Source: Zelopaecilomyces penicillatus
Taxonomy: Eukaryota > Ascomycota > Sordariomycetes > Hypocreales > Pseudodiploosporaceae
Direction: 5' to 3'
DNA length: 64,000 nt
Assembly: GCA_005765155.1 (NCBI GenBank)
Contig: VCCP01000005.1
Coordinates: 3,968,001-4,032,000, forward strand
Shown: positions 11,105 through 22,083 of the stretch, piece by piece
How positions within the stretch are numbered: position 1 is the stretch's first letter
Layout: every line of letters starts with the position of its first letter
Notes under the pieces: generated by a model
The model's input: only the letters and a program-made list of their open reading frames with translations
Database searches by the model: none
Told to the model about the DNA's origin: nothing
Made by a program: the position numbers and the translations under genes

Positions 11105-12338
11105 TCACGAAAACTAGCAAATGCAAGTCAGCATCTCCACACAAGTAGCGTAAAAATGTAGCCAGAGAGAGGGAGAAAGAAAATGCTAGAGTGAAAAGCT
11201 TCATTAGTACATACCTTCCATCTGTTTCCACAGTTCATGCATTCGCAAAATGTCGTCATCGGTTCATCAGCACTTCGCGTTTGCGCCTGAGTGTAGCTGA
11301 CCTTCTTCTTCTTGCATTTGCCGCACTCAAGACTGTCGCTTATACTCTTCTCGGCCATGGGAACCTGTGCCTTTTTCATGTTCTCCTTCTCCAGCTCCTG
11401 CTCTTTCCTGCGCTGGTCCTCACTCTTGAGCTCCTCATCTGTCATGGAGACAAATCTATCAGCGGCCAAGTCTCCAGACAGGACGCGCGGGCCGAGATCC
11501 TTGTTGGATTTGTTCTTTAAGTTGGCAAACAGCGAGCGGATCTTCTTCTTGTAGTCGGGGCCTTCGCCCTTGAGGAGAACGAACGCAGCGTGCTCCACGG
11601 CCACGGCCTTGGCGATGACGTTGGATTCGGCTTCGGTAGAACGGTAGGCCAGGCCGTTGTAGATAAGACCTATGCACTGGTTTCGGACATTGGAGTCGGT
11701 TCGCTTGATGTCGACGCCGTCGGTGTCGAACTTGCGCTTCTCGGGGTCGCCCTTGAATGCCTTCTTGGCACCAACTGCGGCACTCGCGGCGGGCGCGGCT
11801 GGCGAGGAAGCTGGTGCTGGTGCGGGAGAGCCAATCTTGGACTTTAGCTTTGAGTTCTTCTCATGTTCGACGAGCTTTTTCCATTTAATGACAAGTTCTG
11901 AGGCGGCACGGGCAATCTCCTTGTTGGGATTCGATCTCAGTTTTCCGACGTAGACACCTGCTCGCGTGGCCTGTGAACGAAATTAAAACGTCAGAATCAG
12001 CCGGATACTCAGAGCAGTAGGTGACATGTGCAAAGACAATTCGGTAAGGAATGGCGCTGAGCAAAAGAGGTATGCGCCGATATGAAATGTTCTGGTGTCG
12101 GCGTGTTATGACATCACAATCGCAATACAAAAGTTTGCGACGACGTTGCCACAAAGAGATCCCGCCGCAAGAAAAAAGCGCCGCGCAATGATCAATAACG
12201 TACCCGAAGCATCTCCTCAGTCGGGGAGGCATCCTTCTTCAGAGTTTCGAGCAGCTTGAGTGCATTCTCGGCAGGTTCGTTGGCCGCGACCGACTTGTTT
12301 AGCGCTTTCACGCGCGATTCGAGCTCTCGCTGGTCCAT
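11105..12338 (-). CDS. DST1: Transcription elongation factor TFIIS
   Basis: Exons are 12338-12204, 11970-11215 and a three-codon last exon, 11113-11105, which supplies the conserved FS-stop ending; total 299 aa. TFIIS rescues backtracked RNA polymerase II by stimulating transcript cleavage. An N-terminal helical LW-like domain (MDQRELESRVKALNK to about residue 75) is followed by a Pro/Ala linker (APAPASSPAAPAASAA), the central polymerase-binding domain (KRTDSNVRNQCIGLIYNGLA onward) and a C-terminal zinc ribbon. The ribbon ligands are CGKC and CMNC, and the catalytic acidic hairpin reads RSADEP. The micro-exon is supported by an upstream GCTGAC-like branch point, a CTAG acceptor and exact family agreement (GNRWKFS). 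A GT-rich tract at 12400-12422 lies in the 5' leader. Confidence 0.95.
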
Positions 12339-13161
12339 GGCCGGCCGGTTAGACGAATTTGTGTGCGTGTGGTCTGTCCGTCTGGACTGTATGCGTTTAC
12401 GTGTGTGTGTGCGTGTGCGTGTTTCTCTCGTTCTTCGCTGAGCAACGATATCGGTGGGTTTGGCGAAAAAAAGAAACAAATCAATGAAGGGAGTGACACC
12501 TCGTTGTATCAAAGCCTCCGAGTGGCAAAACAAATAAAAATCAGGCAAGCGGGATGGTGAAGGACGAGGCGGAAATTTCCAAAGTGTACTCTGTCCAGAA
12601 GCTTGGTCGCATTCCCTAGTAGTGTTTGAAGGTATTAATTGGAGGCGTGAGAAAGAGAGAGAGGTGGCAGAGCTGTAACCGGTGTTTAGCCGACGGCACA
12701 CACTCTTGGACAACGGCACTGCGTCACACTAAAACAGCCCACGTCACTTTCTAGATTAATTAGTACGAGAATATGCAACCACACACGTTGAACTTTGATT
12801 GCTGTTAGTTTCAGCTGGACTTCCCCTTGCACACGCCCTAGATTGTGTTTAATGGCTTTTTCAACTTCAAATGGGCTTGATAATTGAATTCGAGTTATAC
12901 TCGTTCCTACACTCTTGTACCGAGATGTCAAATCCTATAAATATTGACATAGCCAAGAAATTAAGGATCAATTCAAGTCTATTTATAGTAAACTGAATGA
13001 TGAAATTCCATGGACAGAACGATATAACATTCCACCAGCATCAGAAGCTGTGATTTCAACATATATAAGTATGCAAAACTTTGTCTATCAAATCTCAACT
13101 GTATACTTCAGTACTACTGTCAAGCTCAATATTCCAAGGTGACATGTTCTCAACTAACCGC
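12339..13161. other. TFIIS upstream region and XPG 3' flank
   Basis: This 823 bp lies between tandem minus-strand genes. The part next to TFIIS has a GT-rich run (12400-12422) and pyrimidine/purine tracts typical of a 5' leader. The part from 12880 to 13135 is A/T-rich. No further gene is seen. Confidence 0.4.
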
Positions 13162-16100
13162 CTACTGCCCTGTTCTCCGCCGTTTGCTAGTCGAACTCGA
13201 TCCAGCCGCCCCAGACTGCTCCTGTACCTCTTCCTCACCAGCAATATTCGCCCTTAACCGGTCCACAGCAGCCAACATCCTCTTGCTTCCCTGGCCCCTT
13301 TGCCGCGGCGCAAACGCCTCCTGGGCTCCCGCGCCAACAGCACCGCCAAAGAACCTGGTAATATTGCTCTGCGTGCCCTCTACATCTCTCCTATTCATAT
13401 CACGTATAACCGGTACCAGCACCTCGTCGGTCCTCTCCTTGCTCCACCCAATAGTAGCCATGAGGAACCGCCGCAGGCCCTCTACATCCGGCACGCCCCA
13501 CTGGAACGGCTCTGCATCGGCGTCCACCTCTGGGTGTAGGTAGGCGTCTACCACAGCCGGGCTGGGGAACCCAGGAGGCAGGAAGAGTTTGGTCGCTTGA
13601 CTCTTGCGGAACTTCTTCCGAAATGGGGAGGATTTGTCGGCTTCTTTGGGTCGGGTCTGGGACTGGACTGATAACCACCAGTCACGAAACTGCTCGAGCC
13701 CGTTCTTGCCGGGGAACTCTGAGAGAATCTCAACGGCGGTGACGGGGCCTACACCAGGTAGACCCTCAGTGTAATCCGACCCAAGAAGCTGGGCCAGAGA
13801 AATGAGCTCTTGCTGCGAAAGTGACAGTTCCTTTTCAAGATCCTGCCCTAGATATAGCTCCACAAACTTATTACCATTAAACATATTCTTGTAAACACGA
13901 GTGCCGCCAAAGAGGAATGTATCCGAATCGTCAGTCACGATCCCATCTACGATCCCTAGTTGCACTAGCTTCGCGCACTGCGCCTCCGCCTCCATCGGCG
14001 CCGTGATGTAAGGAATGCCAAAAAGCCGAAGCAAAGTCTGGCATTCCGTAATCATCACCTGTGTGACTTCGTCGGCATCTCGCCGGTCCTTCTTCTGCTG
14101 GTTTCGAAGCGCACTCAATTCCTTCTCGTAATCCTTGCGGTTTTGCTCCGCAGATTTGTTGTTCAGCTCACTTGCAAATCGGCCATGTTCTTCTGCCTCC
14201 TCGGCCAGCTGTGCAAAGAGCTCTTCGTCGCCTGGATCACTGAACTCATCATACTCTACGCTATCGCCGAAGATATCATCGTCATCATCTATTATAGTCG
14301 GCTCGCCTTGTACCTGCACCTGCGGTACAATAAATTTGTTACCATCAAGTGGGCTATCCTCAGTCGTGCCAATTTCCCTTGTGAGTACGACGTCTTGGTC
14401 GGGGAGGATGGGATTTGGCAAGACATCCTCAAAATCTGGCTCAGGCGATGCTTTGGTAGTTTGTTGTTCTGGTACTGCTATGACTTCTGATGGTTGAGGC
14501 AATTGGACCTCCTCAAAGTCTGGCTCAGGAGACTCGGATTGCCTAGATTGTTGGCTTCGAACAGGAATCTCGATTGCAGGCCCCGGACTCTGTACTTGTG
14601 GCTCTGCTTCAATGAGAACAGGCGGGGTAGTCTTTGACGATGGTCTCTCCGAGGGGTATGGCTTATCGATAATTTCGATATCACTGTCATCATCTGATGA
14701 CGAGTCTATCTCAACCACGCGGTCTTGCATCGCTCTGCGTCGAAGTCGTTCCTCTTCATCTGCCTCTGCCTTGTCCTCTGCGTTGATGTTCCTCTCAGCA
14801 TCCCGTTGCTTCTTGACCGCCTCTCGAATGTCTGTGTCGTCCGCCATCCATGGCGGGAGAGGTCTCGGGCCATCCTCTGCCTGCTGTGCCTCGCGTTCAA
14901 ATCCTCCACCCGTCTCCGTCTCTGCATCTACGGGTGTTTCGTCCTCGACAGCTCTGTGTACCGCGGGAACTCTTGTTTCAGGGTTCTTCTTTGCAAAAAG
15001 TGACGAGCCCCAGTCAAGCTTTGGGAAAGGTAATGGGCCATCAAAGGGGTTCTTCTTGTTTTCAAAGACGGGTTTTGGCTGTGGCTGCTTCATCCTCCTT
15101 GACTTTGCTAGTACAGCCTGCATATCCCCATCGCTATCACTGTCATCCGCAGCAGTCGCCTCTACTTTTTGAGGCTTGGCAACAGCTGCGTTAGCACGGT
15201 TGTTTACAATGTGTGCAATCATTAGGCCCCCGCTGCCCTTAATAGGCTTGGCCGCTTCGACAGCCTTCTGAGCCCATTCGGGTTTCTCTAAAAATGCATC
15301 ATCAAGCTCTTCTTCATCTACCGACTCACGGCCAATGCCATGCTGATTTTGAAGAGATAATGCAATCGCCATGTTCAGGTCATCCTCCTCCTCCGGATGT
15401 ATCTGCTCATTCAACTGCTCTCCGAAGAGGTCATCAGGCGGTGCTATGCTCCCTCCAACAAACAGAGACCCCTCGCCTTCATCCCTAGTGTTAGAGTCTG
15501 CTGCTTCAGCATAAAGGTTCTGTCTCCGGGATGTCATTCCTTGTGCGGCTTGCAAACTTGCAGGTGCTGATTGGTGTAGTTTGGGAAGTCGATTGAGGCC
15601 CTCAATTGGAACATCCTCGAAATCTTCTTCATCCTCATCAAGTTCTTCTTCTTTGGCCTGATACTGAATTTCGATGGCATCAACATCAATAGGTTTGTGG
15701 GCCTGTCCAATGTCCTTCTCCTTGCTCACCACACCTAGAGCCCAGCCACCTTCAACTCCGTCATTTTTAACAAGTATGTATTCTCTGTCCTTTTCTCCGG
15801 CAACACGAGCATTGACACCAAGCGTCAAGTCAAGGCCAGTCATGCCAACTTCGTACATTAGGCGTTGTGTGAGATGATTCCTCTCCTTAACACGTTCAAT
15901 CTGGAATCTGGAAAAGGCCATGCGATCAGGAAACATGATATCCAGCTGCTCTTTGCTGAGTCCCATTCTCAGCCTGCTTCGCAGCCTGGCCGCATTAAGA
16001 ATATTGTATCTGTCTGGTGGCGGCAGGCTTTTGAAGAAGTCGCCGTCGAAATCAATCTTGCTGAAGTCATAGAGATTAATGTCTTCTCCATTATTGAACT

Positions 16101-16722
16101 GCCGGGCGTATTCTTCGAGCTCCTCTACGCTCATGATCCTAGGGTCATCCGACTTTCCCATTGATGCAATGCCTCCTTCCAGCTCAGGTAAATGGTATGC
16201 GTCTTGCTTCTGAAATTTTCTAGTCTGTTGTCTCTCGCGTTGGGACATGGGCAACTCATCGACATAGACGAGTTGGGTTCCCTCTGGAATTATCTCCTCC
16301 TCTTCCTCTGGTTCCCTGCTTGCGGTTGGGTTTTCCTTTTCCTTTCTCCTCTTGTCTTCCTCTTCCTCCACAAGCCGTTGCATCTGCACAGCGAGGAGCT
16401 TCCCCGCCGTCTTCACGGCATCCTCTCTCCTACCCTCACGCCGTCTTTTGCGCTGCTGGATAGTTGCCCTCTTTAGTGCGGGCGCACCACCGTCAAATAC
16501 AAAGACGGGTTGGATCCCAAACCACAAAAGTTTGCATATACGACGAAAGAAGCCAACAACGTGGGAGTTGCGCAGTGCATTTCCTTCCTTGTCACGAACG
16601 GCCTTGAGGAACTGGTAAATCCAGATTGACGCATCGACGGCGAGGCGCTTCCGATTGAGCGTCGCCAAGTTCGTTGGGCGCGCGCATGGCTGCACCACTG
16701 TCCAAAGGCCGTTCACACCCAT
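13162..16722 (-). CDS. RAD2: XPG/Rad2 structure-specific endonuclease
   Basis: Single exon of 1186 aa, starting at MGVNGLW (ATG 16722). The 13 upstream in-frame residues are not conserved, and the family requires the initiator methionine next to GVNGLW. The enzyme makes the 3' incision in nucleotide excision repair and works with TFIIH. The N-nuclease region (residues 1-100) carries VDASIWIYQFL and VFVFDGGAP. A long acidic spacer follows, with a ubiquitin-interacting motif (DDLNMAIALSLQNQ, near residue 450) and SSSDDDSD clusters. The I-nuclease region (about 875-1000) has the catalytic acids in PMEAEAQC and TDDSDTF, then LGSDYTEGLPGVGPVTA. A PCNA-binding PIP box, QSNITRFF, is at 1118-1125. 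The length fits the XPG group rather than FEN1 or EXO1. Confidence 0.96.
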   Translation of the reverse strand: MGVNGLWTVVQPCARPTNLATLNRKRLAVDASIWIYQFLKAVRDKEGNALRNSHVVGFFRRICKLLWFGIQPVFVFDGGAPALKRATIQQRKRRREGRREDAVKTAGKLLAVQMQRLVEEEEDKRRKEKENPTASREPEEEEEIIPEGTQLVYVDELPMSQRERQQTRKFQKQDAYHLPELEGGIASMGKSDDPRIMSVEELEEYARQFNNGEDINLYDFSKIDFDGDFFKSLPPPDRYNILNAARLRSRLRMGLSKEQLDIMFPDRMAFSRFQIERVKERNHLTQRLMYEVGMTGLDLTLGVNARVAGEKDREYILVKNDGVEGGWALGVVSKEKDIGQAHKPIDVDAIEIQYQAKEEELDEDEEDFEDVPIEGLNRLPKLHQSAPASLQAAQGMTSRRQNLYAEAADSNTRDEGEGSLFVGGSIAPPDDLFGEQLNEQIHPEEEDDLNMAIALSLQNQHGIGRESVDEEELDDAFLEKPEWAQKAVEAAKPIKGSGGLMIAHIVNNRANAAVAKPQKVEATAADDSDSDGDMQAVLAKSRRMKQPQPKPVFENKKNPFDGPLPFPKLDWGSSLFAKKNPETRVPAVHRAVEDETPVDAETETGGGFEREAQQAEDGPRPLPPWMADDTDIREAVKKQRDAERNINAEDKAEADEEERLRRRAMQDRVVEIDSSSDDDSDIEIIDKPYPSERPSSKTTPPVLIEAEPQVQSPGPAIEIPVRSQQSRQSESPEPDFEEVQLPQPSEVIAVPEQQTTKASPEPDFEDVLPNPILPDQDVVLTREIGTTEDSPLDGNKFIVPQVQVQGEPTIIDDDDDIFGDSVEYDEFSDPGDEELFAQLAEEAEEHGRFASELNNKSAEQNRKDYEKELSALRNQQKKDRRDADEVTQVMITECQTLLRLFGIPYITAPMEAEAQCAKLVQLGIVDGIVTDDSDTFLFGGTRVYKNMFNGNKFVELYLGQDLEKELSLSQQELISLAQLLGSDYTEGLPGVGPVTAVEILSEFPGKNGLEQFRDWWLSVQSQTRPKEADKSSPFRKKFRKSQATKLFLPPGFPSPAVVDAYLHPEVDADAEPFQWGVPDVEGLRRFLMATIGWSKERTDEVLVPVIRDMNRRDVEGTQSNITRFFGGAVGAGAQEAFAPRQRGQGSKRMLAAVDRLRANIAGEEEVQEQSGAAGSSSTSKRRRTGQ

Positions 16723-17156
16723 GGTGACAAGGTATAGCCAAGGAGGTGTTATTAGGGGCAATAGAGCCTTGATCCGTTGAGTTTTAGGGCAATTGCATTA
16801 TGGATACGGAGTTTGCAATGTCTCCCATCGCGGCTAGGAACATGTGCACAGCAGAGTATGTTGGCAGCAGATCAATGAGAGCTTGGAACAGGAGAGGTGA
16901 GTTCATGAACAAGTTCAAGCCCGTGACTGGAGCTATGACGACGCTGCCTAGATGTTCGAAAAGGTAGGGTGGACCCTTTGGTCTGCTTATCCATTGGTTG
17001 CTTATCTTATCAGTCCTGGTAGGTTGTCGTGCTGGATTAGGTCGACAGACACTGTAGGAAAATGAAAGTCGACGGTTAATGCCAACCAGACGCTGCAAAC
17101 GCTCATGTTCCTCTTTCAATAATCACAGAGCTCAGCATCGCATATGAGTTCTCGCA
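16723..17156. promoter_or_regulatory. Divergent promoter region between RAD2 and NAA38
   Basis: This 434 bp lies between two divergent starts, so both promoters sit here. An ATG at 17144 opens a six-codon frame (MSSRNG) whose TAA lies just past the NAA38 ATG at 17157, in another frame. If transcription starts upstream of it, this overlapping uORF would lower NAA38 translation. Confidence 0.45.
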
Positions 17157-17589
17157 ATGGATAAGGATGAAGCGCACGGTTATCTTACATCGCTCCTAAA
17201 CCACAACCTCCGGGTCATCACCACTGATGGTCGCATGTTCTGGGGCTCTTTCAAATGCACCGATCCAGTACGTGCTTCCCCTCCTTATCCGATATGATGC
17301 TAGACGGCGCTCGCCTTGGCGTGCAGTTCACAGATTTTCCCCCTTTCTACTACTTAATTCTCGGGCTTATTTATTTTTTATTATATTAAAGGACAAAAAT
17401 ATCGTGTTAGCACATACGTATGAATATCGTCAGCCGTCCGAAGAGGAGCGCAGCGCTGCTGCGATGGATGTTTCGGAAGGCAAAGTCAAACTGGACATGA
17501 CCTCTCGATATCTTGGCTTGGTTGTTGTCCCAGGTCACCATATTGTCAAGATGGAGGTTGAACGGTTTGCTAGCCAAATGAAAAAATAG
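17157..17589 (+). CDS. N-alpha-acetyltransferase 38, NatC auxiliary subunit (Lsm fold)
   Basis: Exons 17157-17267 and 17392-17589 encode 102 aa. Naa38 (Mak31 in yeast) is the Sm-like subunit of the NatC N-terminal acetyltransferase. The Sm1 motif is LLNHNLRVITTDGRMFWGSF followed by KCTDPDKNIVLAHTYEY, and the Sm2-like end is YLGLVVVPGHHIVKMEVERF. The VPGHHIV signature separates Naa38 from Lsm8 and other Lsm proteins, which normally have an IRG-type Sm2. The intron donor is GTACGT after CCA and the acceptor is TTAAAG. The gene is divergent from RAD2 and converges on PIL1. Confidence 0.9.
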
Positions 17590-17970
17590 AACGAGTTCAT
17601 AAAATAGATGTTTTAAGGAGGTTCAGCCTAGTAAGCCCTAGACATGAAAAATAACGTGGATGAGTCTGTCACAGCAAGCATACCATGCATCGGCTTAATT
17701 GAAAAACGGTTGATGTTGGAGATTTAACGTGTACATGGTATTAATAAAGAAAAGAGTACACCAACCGAACGAAGCCGCATATCGCTATCGGGCAAAGAAA
17801 ACAAATACCACGGCCCAGCCAACTGTTTTCCCAAGGTTTATCCTCCAACTCCTCCTTAGTCGCAGCTGCGACTACCAATTTGAATTACCATGATTACTCC
17901 CATCGCTTTCCCTCTCAAGTTTCTTTAACATCTCATATCATTCTGGTCATCATTGATTTTCATGGAAGAC
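17590..17970. other. Convergent spacer between NAA38 and PIL1
   Basis: A/T-rich 3' flanks of two converging genes. Nothing further is seen. Confidence 0.4.
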
Positions 17971-19352
17971 TCAAGCCGCAATTTCCTGAGTGCGGCCACG
18001 AGTCTCTCCATTCAAACCACCATCACTGCCCAGAACAGATGAGTGGCGGTGCTCATCATCCAAGTCCTCATCATCACTGTCCATATCGGCATCGCGTCCA
18101 ACCCAAGAGCTGCTATCGTTGAGAGGCGCATCCTGGTTGGAGAGGTCGTGGCCTTCCTCTCTAGCACGGATGTTGTTGCGGCGGCGTTGGGACAGGTTGC
18201 GTGATCGGGTAGAAAGCTTGGAAGATACAGCGGCGTTGGAAGTGACCCAGTTGGTGAGGGCATCCTCACAATCTTGGATAATGGCTTTGCTAGCTTCATA
18301 ACCATCGTAGGCAGCTCGGGTCTCGCCAGGAGTGACTGGGGTATCGTCAATCAACTCCAAGAGGTGCTTTCCGTAGCCCGCGACGATGGCGACCTTCTCG
18401 CAGTGCTCGCGGAGAGCATCGAACTGGTAGCTGTATGCGGCCTTGACCTTCTCGCGGGTGATGTTGGACAGTTGAGCTTCAGCGACAAGCGACTCGGCTT
18501 CGGCACGGACAAGCTCCTGTTCGAGGACGACAATCTTGGGGGAGTTGGGCTCCTTGTATTTCAACTGAGCAATCTGATCAGTGATTTTTTGCTTGCCTAA
18601 ATCCAAATGTTAGCCAATTGTGGGCTTTTTACGTGTAACGATCTCACACTGGCGAGTAACCGTGGAGTGAAGGGGGATGTGGGATCTGGGAGCCTTACGG
18701 TCACGGCTGGGTTGAACCGAGGCCTCGATGTTGCGGATGCTCTTCATCGTAATTCGGTATTGATCGTATCGGTCAACATACTGATCCTCCAGCTCGCCGA
18801 TTTCGTAGATGAGGACACCAAGCTTGTCGGTGACGTCAGAGACATCCTCATCTGCAGCCTCACCCCAGATGGATAATTGTTGCTATTCTGAGTCAGCTAA
18901 GTACCAGAATTGAGCGGCAATCAATACTTACGGCAACTTCCATACGCTCTTTGGCAACTTGTTCTAAGCTTCGCATGACATTTTTCTCCATCTTGACGAG
19001 CTGGGACAGCTTCTTAGACAGGTCGGGCCCGAAAGCACCACCGGCCTTTCCGCGGAGAGCATGACCTTTGTGTCGTAATTAGCAAAAAAGTATCAGAAGT
19101 AGGACTTCATCCATCAAATCGGCGCCTCTTTCGGTTCGATTAGATGGACCAGACTATGCTTACCAAAGCTACCCTTTCCAAACAGCCGTCCAGACTTGGT
19201 CGAGGAGGGAGGAGGTGGCGGAGTCTATTGACGTGATTCTGAGATAAGTATGTGCTGATTCCGGTGCATTCATCGACAAGGACAGTTGAGCATACCTGAA
19301 GCTGCGACGCCGTTGGCGCGCGGGTTTGACGCATGGAGTATGTGCGGTGCAT
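17971..19352 (-). CDS. PIL1: Eisosome core component Pil1/Lsp1 (BAR-domain protein)
   Basis: Five exons (19352-19296, 19224-19164, 19065-18932, 18882-18699, 18596-17971) give 353 aa. Pil1/Lsp1 proteins self-assemble under the plasma membrane and form furrow-like eisosomes that organise sterol- and PI(4,5)P2-rich domains. The family start MHRTYSMRQTRAPTA is present. The amphipathic N-terminal segment (SGRLFGKGSFGHALRGKAGG) is reconstructed across two introns, then comes the BAR core with LSKKLSQLVKMEKNVMRSLE, QLSIWGEAADEDVSD and the long coiled-coil helices (KIVVLEQELVRAEAESLVAE). The C-terminal 60 residues are acidic and variable (DMDSDDEDLDDE), as usual. All splice phases agree. The five-exon structure with a 19-codon first exon is typical of filamentous fungi. 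Confidence 0.96.
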
Positions 19353-22083
19353 GATGGCGGTGAGATGTTGCTATGAGGCGAGCGTGTATTTCAATTGATT
19401 GAGGCGAGGTCGAATGACAACAGTGTGATAATGCGACGGCGGGTATGCAGAGAGAATTCGGTGGTGGTGGAGTGGGATCTGCGTGGGAGAAAAGGCATCA
19501 ACAGGAGAATTGTTCAATTTGGGAGGGGGCAAGTTGGGGGAAGCTCTTTGGTTATAAAGGGCGATAGGTGGTGTTTCTACGGAGAGCCGGATCGTCATCG
19601 GGGGGTCTTTTGGGGGGGTGGATTTTCAGGCTACGTCATCTTCTCTGTGCTGCTGTTACTGTGCTGGACTGTGGCTCATCCTACGTTGTTAGCGCTACGC
19701 TCCAGGGTTGAGACAGAGCTGTTCCGGTGCGGCCGAAGACCCCTAGGCTACTGTCTGGTACTTGGCACTCTACCAACATTTGGTGTGGCGTGAGTGAAAT
19801 TTGGCTGACCACACAAGTACCTCTTTGTCGGCAACAGCCTAGTCTTCCAAAAGGCCGCCGCTATGATCGCCCACTGAGATGCAACTCCAGGCTTGTCCAA
19901 GCTCCGAGCTACGCGGCCCTGCTTACTGGCTAGTTTCGGACTAGAAGTGTGGATGACGGAGGTGATGCAGGATGCAGTGCGACAAATTTCAGGCCTGCGA
20001 TCTCATTGCGAAGGCTTTGCCTGGTGGTGGCATGATGCATCCATGGTTAGGTCTCTGTCCCTGTTTTTTGTTGGGCTCCACAGCTGGTTGCCCTGGCAGC
20101 CCACGGAATCTGGATCATCCGTAGCATCCAGGGCGGCAAGGCCTTGACAATCAATCGAAACTAATGAGCATTCCATTGATGGATAACAGCTGGTTGTGAC
20201 ATTCAAAGATCATAGATTTCGATAGTTCCCGTTATTACCTACCGGTCTGTGTGTGTAAAGCCTGCGGGTGAGCATAGGTAATTTATAGTACTATTACAGT
20301 AAACTATAGGCGTATACTAATTGTAGGTTTTTGCGCGCCAGGATGAAGTAAGTGCTGAACGTGAGTATGACGTATGTAGATCGGTGGAAGTGGGCTCGAC
20401 CCTTCCCCATATCACCCCCTTGATACAAGAGTTGGGTCATGGCAATTATGGCATCACGGAACAGCCCTAAACTTGGACTTGCTCGTGTCATTGGCCGGCT
20501 ACTGAATAAGGGTCTACTTCAGGGAAAAGGGCACTCCCGCCCTTTGGCGGGTCAGCCTGAGATTTGGTTACTGGTGGCCTCGTAGAGGATGGATAAGGTA
20601 TGTCCCGGTCAAGCCTCGCGTCGTGTAGGGAAAAGTTGTAGAGTCGTGGAACACTTGGACTTCCACTTATTTCTGTTCCACGCCCTGATGATCTCGGACC
20701 ATATTTGTCCATGATGAGACAGCGTAGCATGTACCTGCAGAACACTCACCCTCAACTAATGAAGTTTGTTGATACTCCATTAAAGCAATGATTTCTCAGT
20801 ACACCTAGGTAGTGAGATGGACAGTCACATTATGTTTTCACACATCCACATGTTTGTCCGTTCGTACTCGGGGAAAAAACCCCCAGCATCACACTGTTTC
20901 ATATATTTTTACCGTTGTGTGTTACATACCAACAGATTACTGTAATTGGGTTTGGGCCCAGCGTCCTCTCGGGGTTTGATCTGTGACTGGCCTCTCATGA
21001 GTGTAGGAATGCAACGTCAGTAGCTAGCTGTTCAGTGGCACAGCAAATGATTTAGTTGAAAAGTGTGTTACTGTACATACAAACCCAGGTAAGATGCCAC
21101 GACGAGGGTAGGAATGCCTTAAGTCGAGATGCCGAGTATCAAAGTCCGATGCACCCAAGAATCTCGTTTGCAAGGCTGATGTGTGAACAAAGAAAAGTAG
21201 TGGGCACCTCGTGGCCGGTTGTGTTTCGTAGACACATTGCCTTCACTTGTTTAGTTTGCCTTCACTTGTTTAGTTTTTGAATATTTCTCATTCTTCTGAG
21301 GGAAGGCTACACCTGTAATATGTAATTACTCTCCACTATGTGGTTTTGAGCATCAACAGGGCTTGATTATGAATCAAGGGTGAGTTGCCTGGTGTACAGC
21401 TAATGGATGCTGCTGGATGCCCGCTGTAGCAGTGGTTAGGTGGGCATCCCAGTTGGTGGTGCAATGCAGCAATTCCATTGTGCAGGTTGGTCACAGTGGT
21501 GCAGCAGCGCTACACCACTATAGGCCTGGAACACCTGAACCTGCTCCACAGCCTAGCATATCAGCCAACCAGAGCCAGCAGCATATCCTCAATTGTTCCT
21601 GGCTGTCTCTGAGAAAACGCGATGTCGCCGGTTACATCTTTCTACGCGTTCCACACCAATCAAGCAATCCATGTCGCATCCATCGAGCCTGGCTGAACCA
21701 CTGTGGATGTGCAAACAACATTGGCTCTACAGGTCCATTTCGTCCATCACAGCCGCTGTGTGTGAGAAGTATCTAGAGACCTTCATCACTGGCGCGTACG
21801 GAAGAACATCCACCCACCTTACTCCGTGTGACATGAAACAGGGTGGTTGAGTCTATCCCAATTTTTCAGCCTCCAGTGAGTGCTGTGTGAGCGCATCCTA
21901 AGCTCAAGCCTCACGCTGCGACATCCAGGTCTTGTACGGTGTCGCATTGAGCTCGATGAAAGGGTTTGTCGGCGGCTTCGCTCAGGACTGGCCTTGGGTT
22001 CGACCCTGAAGGCACAGTGTTTCTCGCTGGTGGGCAGGTGATGCAAAGGGGCAGATAAACTCTGTACTTCTGCCAGCGCCACG
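19353..22083. other. 2.7 kb gene-free region upstream of PIL1 and EZH2/KMT6
   Basis: This is the divergent region between PIL1 (-) and the EZH2-like gene (+). The open frames here are short, lack conserved motifs and do not splice into a gene that I can recognise. A perfect 19-bp tandem duplication lies at 21237-21274. G runs (19594-19620) and several short inverted GC-rich stretches (for example around 20530-20560) are visible. Long promoters and leaders of both genes are the likeliest content. Confidence 0.4.
21237..21274. repeat. Perfect 19-bp tandem duplication
   Basis: The unit TGCCTTCACTTGTTTAGTT occurs twice head to tail with no mismatch. It looks like a recent slippage or end-joining duplication in non-coding DNA upstream of the EZH2/KMT6-like gene. 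Confidence 0.85.

Noticed and set aside
14612..15172. 186-codon Ser-rich plus-strand frame
   Set aside because: It lies antisense to the acidic, Ser-rich spacer of RAD2; its composition is the complement of GAx codons, and it has no motif.
21950..22020. TTGGGTTCGACCCTGAAG as a possible tRNA T-arm (B box)
   Set aside because: The stem does not pair properly and no A box or cloverleaf lies at the right distance.
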